Source of the DNA: an uncultured Lachnospiraceae bacterium
GTDB lineage: Bacteria > Bacillota_A > Clostridia > Lachnospirales > Lachnospiraceae
Assembly: GCA_947177885.1 (NCBI GenBank)
Contig: CAMWWF010000183.1
Span: 1-6,271 of the forward strand
DNA: 6,271 nt
Direction: 5' to 3'
The translations under genes were made by a program, and so were the position numbers. The notes below the pieces were generated by a model. The model had not been told where the DNA came from, did no database searches, and saw only the letters and a list, made by a program, of their open reading frames with translations. Of the stretch, positions 1-5,748 are shown piece after piece (position 1 is the stretch's first letter; every line of letters starts with the position of its first letter).

Positions 1-73
1 ATAGAGATCAGAGTGAAAAAGGATGCAAAAAATCCGAAGCAAAGAGATAAGATATAGTTGAAATTGAGGCTGT

Positions 74-99
74 TTCCCTGCAATGCAGATTGCGGGGAA
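74..99 (+). promoter_or_regulatory. Stem-loop in the aldolase leader
   Basis: Positions 74-83 (TTCCCTGCAA) pair with 90-99 (TTGCGGGGAA), giving a 10-bp stem with a single T-G wobble and a 6-nt loop. It sits 18 nt upstream of the aldolase ribosome binding site (GGAGG at 118-122). No T tract follows, so it does not look like an intrinsic terminator. It may be an mRNA-stabilising or regulatory 5' hairpin, or the remnant of a terminator of a gene outside the window. In the rest of 1-131 I see no gene. TATAGT at 53-58 resembles a -10 box but has no convincing -35 partner, so no promoter is called. Confidence 0.5.
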
Positions 100-131
100 T
101 TAATGCAAATAGAAAATGGAGGTAAGGTAGT

Positions 132-995
132 ATGTTAGTTTCTGCAACAGAAATGTTGAAAAAAGCAAAGGCAGGTCATTATGCAGTAGGACAGTTCAAT
201 ATTAATAACCTGGAGTGGACGAAGGCAATCCTGCAGACGGCAAAGGAGTGCAAATCTCCTGTTATTCTCGGTGTGTCCGAAGGCGCAGGCAAGTACATGG
301 GCGGATATCATGCAGTAGTAGGCATGGTAAACGGTCTGCTGAAGGATCTGGATATTGACGTGCCTGTGGCAATTCATTTGGATCATGGCTCTTACGAACA
401 CTGCTACAAGTGTATTGAAGCAGGTTTCTCATCCATTATGTTTGACGGTTCTCACTATCCCATTGAAGAGAACGTTGCAAAAACCACAGAGCTGGTTGCC
501 GCAGCGCATGGCAAGGGAATATCCATTGAAGCCGAAGTAGGTTCCATTGGCGGAGAAGAAGATGGCGTGGTAGGAATGGGCGAGTGTGCCGATCCCAAGG
601 AGTGCAAGGCCATTGCGGATCTGGGTGTGGATTTCCTGGCAGCAGGTATCGGCAATATTCACGGAAAGTATCCCGAAAACTGGAAGGGTCTGAGCTTTGA
701 GACACTGGATGCGGTTCAGCAGCTTACCGGTGAGCTGCCTCTGGTTCTTCACGGCGGAACAGGCATTCCTGCCGATATGATTCAGAAAGCCATCTCTCTG
801 GGCGTGGCAAAGATTAACGTAAATACCGAATGCCAGCTGGCCTTTGCTGCCGCTACCCGCAAGTACATCGAGGCAGGCAAGGATCAGGAAGGCAAGGGAT
901 TCGACCCCCGCAAGCTTCTGGCTCCCGGCGCTCAGGCCATTAAGGATACCGTAAAGGAAAAGATGGAATTGTTCGGTTCTGTTGGAAAGGCCTGA
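132..995 (+). CDS. fba: Class II fructose-bisphosphate aldolase
   Basis: This cytoplasmic, divalent-metal (usually zinc) aldolase reversibly splits fructose 1,6-bisphosphate into dihydroxyacetone phosphate and glyceraldehyde 3-phosphate in glycolysis and gluconeogenesis. The 287-residue product has the usual length of the short class II type and a full set of motifs. HLDH at 82-85 holds the catalytic Asp84 and metal ligand His85. The second signature, EAEVGSIGGEEDG (133-145), carries the conserved acidic residues. GNIHGKYP contains metal ligand His177, and LHGGTG contains His207 and the phosphate-binding glycines. INVNTE (228-233) is the C-terminal phosphate-binding segment. The ATG at 132 is well placed, 9 nt after GGAGG (118-122). 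A tagatose-1,6-bisphosphate aldolase is the main alternative, because GatY/KbaY proteins share the fold and motifs. The absence of neighbouring sugar-specific genes favours the glycolytic role. The gene stands alone, with its own terminator and convergent to the cyclophilin gene. It appears intact. Confidence 0.95.
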   Translation: MLVSATEMLKKAKAGHYAVGQFNINNLEWTKAILQTAKECKSPVILGVSEGAGKYMGGYHAVVGMVNGLLKDLDIDVPVAIHLDHGSYEHCYKCIEAGFSSIMFDGSHYPIEENVAKTTELVAAAHGKGISIEAEVGSIGGEEDGVVGMGECADPKECKAIADLGVDFLAAGIGNIHGKYPENWKGLSFETLDAVQQLTGELPLVLHGGTGIPADMIQKAISLGVAKINVNTECQLAFAAATRKYIEAGKDQEGKGFDPRKLLAPGAQAIKDTVKEKMELFGSVGKA

Positions 996-1044
996 AAAGA
1001 CCTGCACGGATGAACCGGCATACGACAATTGACAGAAAATAACG

Positions 1045-1084
1045 AAAACGGCTGCCTCTGTTAAGAAACAGGGCAGCTGTTTTT
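1045..1084 (+). terminator. Rho-independent terminator of the aldolase gene
   Basis: The stem pairs GCTGCC (1051-1056) with GGCAGC (1072-1077) and CTG (1058-1060) with CAG (1069-1071). T1057 is bulged and the loop is 8 nt. The stem extends outward through ACG/TGT-type pairs and an A-run (1045-1048) facing the T-run (1080-1083). It starts about 50 nt after the aldolase stop codon and ends in TTTTT, a typical intrinsic terminator for plus-strand transcription. Confidence 0.8.
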
Positions 1085-1140
1085 ATCCTTTTATGATCGG
1101 ATTTACAAGGCCGGCCGGAGGGCGGAAGGATTGGGGAAAT

Positions 1141-1189
1141 AAAAAAACTCCCTGAAAGGGAGGATGCCAGGAAACCGAAGTTTCCTGGC
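1141..1189 (-). terminator. Minus-strand UUCG hairpin followed by intrinsic terminator
   Basis: Read on the minus strand, GCCAGGAAAC (1189-1180) pairs perfectly with GTTTCCTGGC (1175-1166) around a TTCG loop closed by C-G, the very stable UUCG tetraloop form. Three nucleotides later CTCCCT (1162-1157) pairs with AGGGAG (1153-1148) around a 3-nt loop and is followed directly by seven T (1147-1141). The second hairpin with its T tract is a textbook terminator in this direction. On the plus strand the T tract is absent. It would end transcripts from the cyclophilin gene, whose stop codon lies about 200 nt upstream, or a separate short RNA starting inside that gap. Confidence 0.8.
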
Positions 1190-1256
1190 GTTTATTATGA
1201 AAAAGTTATTTAAAAGCAATTAACTGTGGCAGCTGTTTACATGTGACTGTCTGTTT
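1141..1256 (-). ncRNA. Possible small RNA between cyclophilin and aldolase genes
   Basis: The gene-free stretch 1085-1393 holds a minus-strand terminator preceded by a UUCG-capped hairpin and, upstream, a promoter-like pair (TAGACA/TATAAA). A transcript starting near 1256 would be about 115 nt, with an A/U-rich 5' half and a structured 3' end, which is typical small-RNA architecture. I do not recognise a known RNA family in it, and no convincing open reading frame is present. The simpler alternative is that this is only the long 3' untranslated end of the cyclophilin mRNA. The start site is inferred and approximate. Confidence 0.25.
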
Positions 1257-1262
1257 TGTATG

Positions 1263-1290
1263 TTTATAGTATACAGAAAAGAAATGTCTA
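1263..1290 (-). promoter_or_regulatory. Candidate sigma-A-type promoter inside the intergenic gap
   Basis: On the minus strand TAGACA (1290-1285, five of six matches to TTGACA) is followed after 16 nt by TATAAA (1268-1263, five of six matches to TATAAT). The surroundings are A/T-rich, so chance matches are easy. The main support is its position, about 115 nt before a strong terminator and with no gene in between. Confidence 0.3.
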
Positions 1291-1393
1291 AACCATGTTA
1301 TTTAATTGAAAATAGATTGAATGATTTGTAAACAAAATATGAATGGCAGGCCACGATATTGACATCATCCAATCACTTTTTTCTCCGGATTTT

Positions 1394-1915
1394 CTACATT
1401 TTTTCCGGTTCCGGATATTCCACACCGAAAGTATCAACGGTAACGCTCTGCATTACCTGCTTTTGCAGGGGTTTGTCCATATAATCCGTTGGGGTTTCGG
1501 CGATGCGGTTCACTACGTCCATACCTTCTATTACTTTTCCGAAGGCGGCATAGCTGCCGTCCAGATGGGCAGCGTTTTTGTGCATAATGAAAAACTGGGA
1601 GCCTGCGGAATCAAGCTGCATGGACCGGGCCATGGACAAGACACCCTCCGTATGCTTCAGGTTGTTCACTACGCCGTTATGTGTAAACTCTCCCTTAATA
1701 GTGTATCCGGGGCCGCCCATACCGGTGCCGTCGGGGCATCCGCTCTGAATCATAAAGCCTTTGATGACACGGTGAAAGATCAATCCGTCATAGAAATTCT
1801 TTTGAATCAGACTGATGAAATTGTTTACGGTATTGGGGGCGATTTCGGGATACAGCTCAAGCTTTATCACACCCCCTCCTTCAATGGTGATGGTTACAAT
1901 TGGATTCTGTGCCAT
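1394..1915 (-). CDS. ppiB: Cyclophilin-type peptidyl-prolyl cis-trans isomerase
   Basis: This enzyme catalyses cis-trans isomerisation of X-proline bonds and assists protein folding. The 173-residue product is a single cyclophilin domain with no signal peptide or membrane segment, so it is likely cytoplasmic. Cyclophilin landmarks are in order: FHRVIKGFMIQSG (47-59) with catalytic Arg49 and pocket residues Phe54, Met55 and Gln57; GTGMGGPGY (63-71); LSMAR (93-97); SAGSQFFI (103-110) with Gln107 and Phe109; and LDGSYAAFGKV (118-128). The position of human CypA Trp121 is His117, so, by analogy with other bacterial cyclophilins lacking this Trp, cyclosporin binding is probably weak. The start is supported by AAAGGA (1924-1929) 8 nt upstream. 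It follows hflC on the same strand after 139 nt, with an A/T-rich leader that may hold its own promoter, and is convergent to the aldolase gene. Its symbol follows the small cytoplasmic PpiB type. Confidence 0.93.
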   Translation of the reverse strand: MAQNPIVTITIEGGGVIKLELYPEIAPNTVNNFISLIQKNFYDGLIFHRVIKGFMIQSGCPDGTGMGGPGYTIKGEFTHNGVVNNLKHTEGVLSMARSMQLDSAGSQFFIMHKNAAHLDGSYAAFGKVIEGMDVVNRIAETPTDYMDKPLQKQVMQSVTVDTFGVEYPEPEKM

Positions 1916-1929
1916 GTAATGTTTCCTTT

Positions 1930-1995
1930 CCTGATTTTAATCATTTTTTTATCTTTTTTGATTTTAACATATTTTTTGATATTTTTGTAGTTATT
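1930..1995 (-). promoter_or_regulatory. A/T-rich leader, possible cyclophilin promoter region
   Basis: The 66 bases upstream of the cyclophilin ribosome binding site are almost entirely A on the coding (minus) strand. They contain two copies of TTAAAATCA, at about 1963-1955 and 1943-1935, each with a TAAAAT that resembles a -10 box. No clear -35 box is visible. The region could hold a promoter with an UP-like A-tract, or be an unstructured A-rich leader of a transcript continuing from hflC. Confidence 0.3.
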
Positions 1996-2039
1996 ATTTT
2001 GAAGTTCCGGAAGTCCTGGCGCTGCATATCTTACCTATA

Positions 2040-2090
2040 GATTCTCCCAAAGGCCTATTTTATATAAAAAATCTGTGCAATGGGAGAATC
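2040..2090 (-). repeat. Perfect 10-bp inverted repeat spanning the hflC stop codon
   Basis: GATTCTCCCA (2040-2049) and TGGGAGAATC (2081-2090) are perfect reverse complements separated by 31 nt. The right arm is coding (the SPDSP region near the HflC C-terminus), the left arm is 3' untranslated, and the TAG stop lies in the loop. In hflC mRNA this would make a stem with a large A/U-rich loop. No T tract follows, so it is not an ordinary intrinsic terminator. It may act as a 3'-end stabiliser, or be coincidental. Confidence 0.5.
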
Positions 2091-2924
2091 CGGTGAGAGG
2101 ATAACGGTTTTATTGCCGCCCTCCATGGAGAGCTTCAGGGCATCCAGGCTTCTGACAAAGGAGTAAAACTCCTGCTTTGACTGGTCGTTGTAAGCGGCAG
2201 ACAAAATCTTCATATATTCCGCCTCCCCTTCCGCAATGAGAATGGCTGCTTCCTTTTCGGCTTCGGACAGCAGCACGGTTACTTCCTTGTCCGTGGTGTT
2301 GCGTATCATCTGTGCCTCGGAGCTGCCTTCCGCAGTGTACGTGGCGGCTATGTTGTCCCGCTCGGAAATCATCCGTTCATAGACGGCAGCCTTATTGTCG
2401 TTGGGAAGATCCAGCTTTTTGGTCTCATAGGTGAGAAGCTCTATGCCGTATTGGTCAAGAGAGTTTCCGATATTGTCAATGATTGAGGCGGACAACTGAC
2501 CGTTCCGTCCTGAGATCACATCCTCCTGTGTGGTGCTGCTGATTACGTTTTTGGTAGAATTGTACACAATGGCGTCAAGGCGGCTTTCCGCGTTTGTGAT
2601 GGAGGAATTCAGGGTCTGGGCGAATTTCAGAGGATCGCTGATGCGCCACAGAATGTAACTGTCACAGATCATGGTCTTCTTGTCGCTGGTGATTACGTCG
2701 GAGGGGGACAGATCGTACAGCAGCGTCTGCTTGGGCAGGGTGTCCACGGTCTGGATAAAGGGCGCTTTAAAGCTGATGCCTGCCTGGGAAACCACATGAT
2801 CAATCTTTCCGAACTGCCGGATCAGACTGTACTCGTTTTCCTGGGTAATCACAATGCTGGACGCCCCGGTGATCAAAAGTAAAAACAATACCACAATAAG
2901 TACCACTCGTTTTGCAATTTTCAT
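2055..2924 (-). CDS. hflC: HflC, SPFH/band 7 membrane protein and protease modulator
   Basis: In E. coli, HflC pairs with HflK in a large membrane-anchored cage that surrounds and modulates the FtsH AAA+ protease. The 289-residue product has one N-terminal membrane segment (about 5-25), the band 7 domain (about 26-190) and a helical, probably coiled-coil stretch (about 180-245). HflC family stretches are clear: QFGKI (37-41), DSYILWRISDP (88-98), EDVISGR (134-140), LDLPNDNKAAVYERMISER (171-189), AEGEAEYMKIL (231-241), FYSFVRSLDA (253-262) and VILSPDSP (274-281). It is about 45 residues shorter than the 334-residue E. coli protein, mainly through lack of an insertion in the middle and a shorter C-terminus. 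GGAAAGGA (2933-2940) lies 8 nt upstream of the ATG. It is 46 nt downstream of hflK with no terminator between, so the two are co-transcribed. No ftsH gene is present in the window. Confidence 0.92.
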   Translation of the reverse strand: MKIAKRVVLIVVLFLLLITGASSIVITQENEYSLIRQFGKIDHVVSQAGISFKAPFIQTVDTLPKQTLLYDLSPSDVITSDKKTMICDSYILWRISDPLKFAQTLNSSITNAESRLDAIVYNSTKNVISSTTQEDVISGRNGQLSASIIDNIGNSLDQYGIELLTYETKKLDLPNDNKAAVYERMISERDNIAATYTAEGSSEAQMIRNTTDKEVTVLLSEAEKEAAILIAEGEAEYMKILSAAYNDQSKQEFYSFVRSLDALKLSMEGGNKTVILSPDSPIAQIFYIK

Positions 2925-2970
2925 ATGGTGTATCCTTTCCGTTTTATAAACTGTCAGTGATAGTGGGGTG

Positions 2971-4056
2971 TCAGGCTTCAGCGTCTTCTGTACCGGAGAC
3001 GTCGGAACCTGCAGGATTTGCCTCTGTCCGGCGGGGGTCAGAGGTCTGGCTGCCGCTGCCGGATTCTCCGTCGGATGTCTGGCCGGTGAAAGAGTCCAGG
3101 GGGTAAATGGTCTGTGTGGTCCCTCCGGAGCTTTCGATTATCACCTTCAGACCGGGCATTACATCCTCCATGGCTTCGTAAAACATGCGCTGTCTGGTGA
3201 TCACGGGATTTTTGATATATTCTTCGTACATGGCGTTAAACCGTGATACCTGGGCAGTTGCTTCGTTGATGCGCTCCGTCTTTTGCGCTTCCGCGTCCTT
3301 GATAATGCCGTCGGCCCGGGCCTGTGCGGAGGGCAGCTGCTCGTTGCGGTATTTGTTTGCATTGTTCAGAGCGGTTTCCTTGCCCTGTTTTGCGGTTTCA
3401 ACTGCTTTGAAGGCTTCCATGACTTCTGTAGTGGGAGGCTCGGAATCCTGTATGGTGATGTTCACCAGCTGTATTCCGATGTCCTGGGTTTCCAGACGCT
3501 GCAGAATCATTTCTTTGATGGCGGACTGAATTTCGTTTTTTCCGGTGGTCAGTACATCGTCCACGGTGTAGCTTCCGATAACCGTACGGATGCAGCTCTG
3601 ACTGGTATTTCTCAGAATGCCGAGGGGATTTTTGGAGGCATACAGAGCTTTCACCGGATCGCTGTACCGGTATTCCACATAGAAATCCACGTCAATGAAG
3701 TTGAAATCCGAAGTGATCATGAGAGATTCGTCCTCATCATATTCGGTGGTGTCCAGACTGTAGCCGATGGCAAGACCCTGGATGGTGGTGTTGACCTTCC
3801 TCACCTGCTGTATAAAGGGAATCTTAAAATGAAGGCCGGGCTCTGTCACTGCCTGAGGCGTTCCCAGGGTAATCAGTACTGCCTGTTCCTGCTCTTTGAT
3901 CTCATAGGCAGAGTTGAATGCCAGAATGAGCAGAAAGACTACGGCTGCTGCAATTCCCGCTATTTTGCCGGCAGCATTCTTTTTGATGGGAGGCCGGCCT
4001 CCTCCGTCCATGGTTTCGAAACCGTTTTTCCTGTTGCGATAAGAATCACCGTTCAT
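2971..4056 (-). CDS. hflK: HflK, SPFH/band 7 membrane protein and protease modulator
   Basis: This is the partner of HflC in the HflKC complex, which in E. coli regulates FtsH-mediated membrane protein degradation. The 361-residue product has a short, basic, Gly/Pro-containing N-terminus (GGGRPPIKK, 18-26), one membrane segment (about 32-49), a band 7 domain (about 52-215) and a long helical region (about 215-285). Family landmarks are EPGLHFKIPFIQ (72-83), DVDFYVEYRYSDP (122-134), NITIQDSEPP (199-208), NANKYRNEQLPSAQARADG (232-250) and ITRQRMFYEAMEDVM (286-300). The C-terminal tail (about 324-361) is low-complexity, rich in Ser, Gly, Asp and Thr, acidic overall, with QTSD occurring twice. 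AGGAGG (4064-4069) lies 7 nt before the ATG. It is the first gene of the hflK-hflC pair, with a candidate promoter and a palindrome upstream. E. coli HflK is 419 residues; the shorter Gly-rich N-terminus accounts for part of the difference. Confidence 0.93.
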   Translation of the reverse strand: MNGDSYRNRKNGFETMDGGGRPPIKKNAAGKIAGIAAAVVFLLILAFNSAYEIKEQEQAVLITLGTPQAVTEPGLHFKIPFIQQVRKVNTTIQGLAIGYSLDTTEYDEDESLMITSDFNFIDVDFYVEYRYSDPVKALYASKNPLGILRNTSQSCIRTVIGSYTVDDVLTTGKNEIQSAIKEMILQRLETQDIGIQLVNITIQDSEPPTTEVMEAFKAVETAKQGKETALNNANKYRNEQLPSAQARADGIIKDAEAQKTERINEATAQVSRFNAMYEEYIKNPVITRQRMFYEAMEDVMPGLKVIIESSGGTTQTIYPLDSFTGQTSDGESGSGSQTSDPRRTEANPAGSDVSGTEDAEA

Positions 4057-4081
4057 AATGCGTCCTCCTGTTATTTATGCT

Positions 4082-4098
4082 TCCGGAAAATTTCCGGA
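4082..4098. promoter_or_regulatory. Palindrome in the hflK leader, possible operator
   Basis: TCCGGAAA (4082-4089) and TTTCCGGA (4091-4098) are perfect 8-nt reverse complements around the single base A4090. The palindrome lies between the candidate hflK -10 box (4141-4146) and the hflK ribosome binding site (4064-4069). Its near-contiguous dyad suits a dimeric DNA-binding regulator. As RNA it could also form a 7-bp hairpin with a 3-nt loop about 13 nt ahead of the ribosome binding site. No binding protein can be named from the sequence. Confidence 0.4.
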
Positions 4099-4140
4099 GT
4101 TTCGGATAAAACTGATACCTTCCCCTTAACCGTTGAATAT

Positions 4141-4169
4141 ATGATACGCTTAATACAGTGAAAAAGCAA
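4141..4169 (-). promoter_or_regulatory. hflK: Candidate hflK-hflC promoter
   Basis: On the minus strand TTGCTT (4169-4164) is followed after exactly 17 nt by TATCAT (4146-4141), which matches five of six bases of the -10 consensus. Transcription would start near 4134, giving a leader of about 78 nt that contains the palindrome at 4082-4098. The -35 match is partial, so this is a moderate-confidence call based on spacing and position in the gap upstream of hflK. Confidence 0.45.
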
Positions 4170-4170
4170 C

Positions 4171-4205
4171 AAAAACAACTGCACAATAAAAAGAGATAAT
4201 GTGCA
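4171..4205 (-). terminator. Weak candidate terminator after the HD-GYP gene
   Basis: On the minus strand TGCACA (4205-4200) pairs with TGTGCA (4185-4180) around a 14-nt loop and is followed by GTTGTTTTT (4179-4171). It starts 13 nt after the stop codon of the GAF/HD-GYP gene. The stem is only 6 bp with a large loop, so termination would be inefficient. The T tract runs into the candidate -35 region of hflK, so some read-through from the signalling genes into hflKC is possible. Confidence 0.35.
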
Positions 4206-4218
4206 TAGGGAGCGGGGG

Positions 4219-5691
4219 TTATTCCAGGGGACGGCCGGAACCGTCCTCCCAGCATTTGCTTTGGATAAACAGCTCTGTGAGTTTCGGGTCCAGTTCGCCC
4301 CGCTGCAGGGCGTTTTCCGTCAGAATCTGCAGCGCCTTTTCAAGGGGCACCGGCTTTTTGTATGGTCTGTCGGTGGCCACCAGGGCGTCAAAAATGTCCA
4401 GAATGGTAATAATGCGGACCTGGGTGGGAATTTCCTCTGCCGTTAAGCGGCGGGGATATCCCTTACCGTTTAAGAGCTCATGGTGGGAAGCCGCCCATTC
4501 CCGCACATGGGAAAGTTCCGAGGTAAAATGAATCTGAGACAGCAGCTTATCCGTTATGGACACATGTTCTTCCATGATTTTGCGCTCCTCCTCAGACAGC
4601 GTACCTCTTCGGATGGAGAGCATGGAGTATTCTTCCGGCGTAATCCAAGGGTGAGGGAGGCCGTCCGCTCCCGTATAACGCTCCTGGTACAGACATGTCA
4701 GTTCTTCCAGCAGATCGTCTTTCAGGAAACCGGCAGAATTGGCTGCGTCCACCAGTTCCGCGGCTTCCCGGGTCCGGCGGCAGAGGGATTCCTGCTCTGC
4801 CGGGGTAATACGGCCTTCCAGAGCATGGATTCGGGCAGTGAGCCGGATGACCTCCATGCGGTGGGTAAAGTCCGCGTACTGTCCGGGAGAAAGGCGGTTT
4901 GCCTTGTTCATCACTTCCAGAGGAGTCACAAGCTTGCCGATATCGTGGAGCCAGATGCTCATCAGCAGTTCTTCCTTTTGGGAAGGGGAAAAGTGAGGGG
5001 CATCCTCCCTGGTATTCAGATAATCAATAAAGCGGCTGCCGTATACCGCCATGTGGCGGGGATGGCTGCCGTTGTAAGGTGTCCTTTCGTCAACTGCGGA
5101 AGACATTACTTTCACAAAGGACTGGAGCAGAATTTTGATTTCCCGCATATATTTCACGTTCTGGATGGTGATGGCCGCCTGGGAGGCCACGGACTCCACC
5201 ACCAGCACCATATCTTCCTCAAAGGCGCATACATTCCCGCTCCGGTCCAGGGCGTTGATCAGCTGCAGAACCCCTACCTGCTGCCCCTCTCTGTTGCGCA
5301 TGGGGACTACCAGCATGGAACGGGTGTGATAACCTGTCAGGGCATCGTACCGCATGGAACCGGAAAAGTTATATTCTTTGCAGCTTCTCACATCCTCTAT
5401 CAATATGGTCCTGTTGTCGAGAAGCGCAAGGGAACACACATGGTCTCTGTTCAAAGGTACCGGGGGAAGGTCGGGATCTATGCCGTCTCCGCCCGAATAG
5501 TCGTTTAAAGTATTGTTCCGCATGATCTTGAATCTGAGAAAATCGCCGTCCAGAAGGTACAGAGTCCCGGCGTCGCAGCGGGTCAGATCCATGGCGCAGA
5601 TGAGAATTTTTTCCAACAGACGGTTTACATCCCGTTCCGAGGACAAAAGCACACCTATTTCCAGAACATTTTTCATACTTTCCCTTGTCAT
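4219..5691 (-). CDS. GAF domain plus HD-GYP cyclic-di-GMP phosphodiesterase (predicted)
   Basis: This 490-residue protein joins a sensory GAF domain (about 10-180) to an HD-GYP phosphohydrolase domain (about 190-480). The HD-GYP family hydrolyses cyclic-di-GMP to pGpG or GMP. No membrane segment is visible, so it is likely cytoplasmic. The GAF core ends with SMLVVPM and GVLQLIN (140-146). HD-GYP metal ligands are present: His210 (TPYNGSH), HDIGK with His249, Asp250 and Lys253, His376 (EEHVSITDKLL), HHE at 403-405 and Asp432 (LDIFDAL). The signature reads HHELLNGKGYP (403-413), with Asn408 where the consensus has Asp. The gap between Asp250 and His376 is 126 residues instead of the usual 28 or so, which points to an insertion of about 97 residues that looks helical and charged. 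The ATG at 5691 has GGAGA (5699-5703) 7 nt upstream. It is 57 nt downstream of the cyclase gene and probably co-transcribed. Specificity for cyclic-di-GMP is inferred from family. Confidence 0.88.
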   Translation of the reverse strand: MTRESMKNVLEIGVLLSSERDVNRLLEKILICAMDLTRCDAGTLYLLDGDFLRFKIMRNNTLNDYSGGDGIDPDLPPVPLNRDHVCSLALLDNRTILIEDVRSCKEYNFSGSMRYDALTGYHTRSMLVVPMRNREGQQVGVLQLINALDRSGNVCAFEEDMVLVVESVASQAAITIQNVKYMREIKILLQSFVKVMSSAVDERTPYNGSHPRHMAVYGSRFIDYLNTREDAPHFSPSQKEELLMSIWLHDIGKLVTPLEVMNKANRLSPGQYADFTHRMEVIRLTARIHALEGRITPAEQESLCRRTREAAELVDAANSAGFLKDDLLEELTCLYQERYTGADGLPHPWITPEEYSMLSIRRGTLSEEERKIMEEHVSITDKLLSQIHFTSELSHVREWAASHHELLNGKGYPRRLTAEEIPTQVRIITILDIFDALVATDRPYKKPVPLEKALQILTENALQRGELDPKLTELFIQSKCWEDGSGRPLE

Positions 5692-5748
5692 ATCTTTTTC
5701 TCCAATCTGAGTCTGTATCTATGTGACGCAACCTTGCCTTCAGCTCTT

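Noticed and set aside
1109..1116. GGCCGGCC palindrome in the gap after the aldolase terminator.
   Set aside because: It is an isolated 8-nt palindrome without flanking symmetry, spacing to a promoter or a second copy in the window.
1359..1364. A perfect TTGACA -35 box on the plus strand.
   Set aside because: There is no -10-like sequence 16-18 nt downstream (the region reads into CTCCGG), and no plus-strand gene follows.
1287..1367. A 26-codon minus-strand frame after the cyclophilin stop, starting ATGATGTCA.
   Set aside because: The nearest GGAG is about 13 nt away, the frame is very short in A/T-rich sequence, and the peptide shows no recognisable feature.
1343..1990. A 215-codon plus-strand open frame opposite the cyclophilin gene.
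   Set aside because: It lies antisense to a clear cyclophilin, has no ribosome binding site, shows no recognisable domain, and is a frame shadow of the real gene.
3283..4161. A 292-codon plus-strand open frame opposite hflK.
   Set aside because: It is antisense to a clear HflK gene, has no ribosome binding site, and its composition is typical of a frame shadow.
4480..5508. A 342-codon plus-strand open frame opposite the GAF/HD-GYP gene.
   Set aside because: The opposite strand encodes complete GAF and HD-GYP motifs with a good start site. The plus-strand translation is His/Arg/Gly-rich without any domain, as expected of an antisense shadow.
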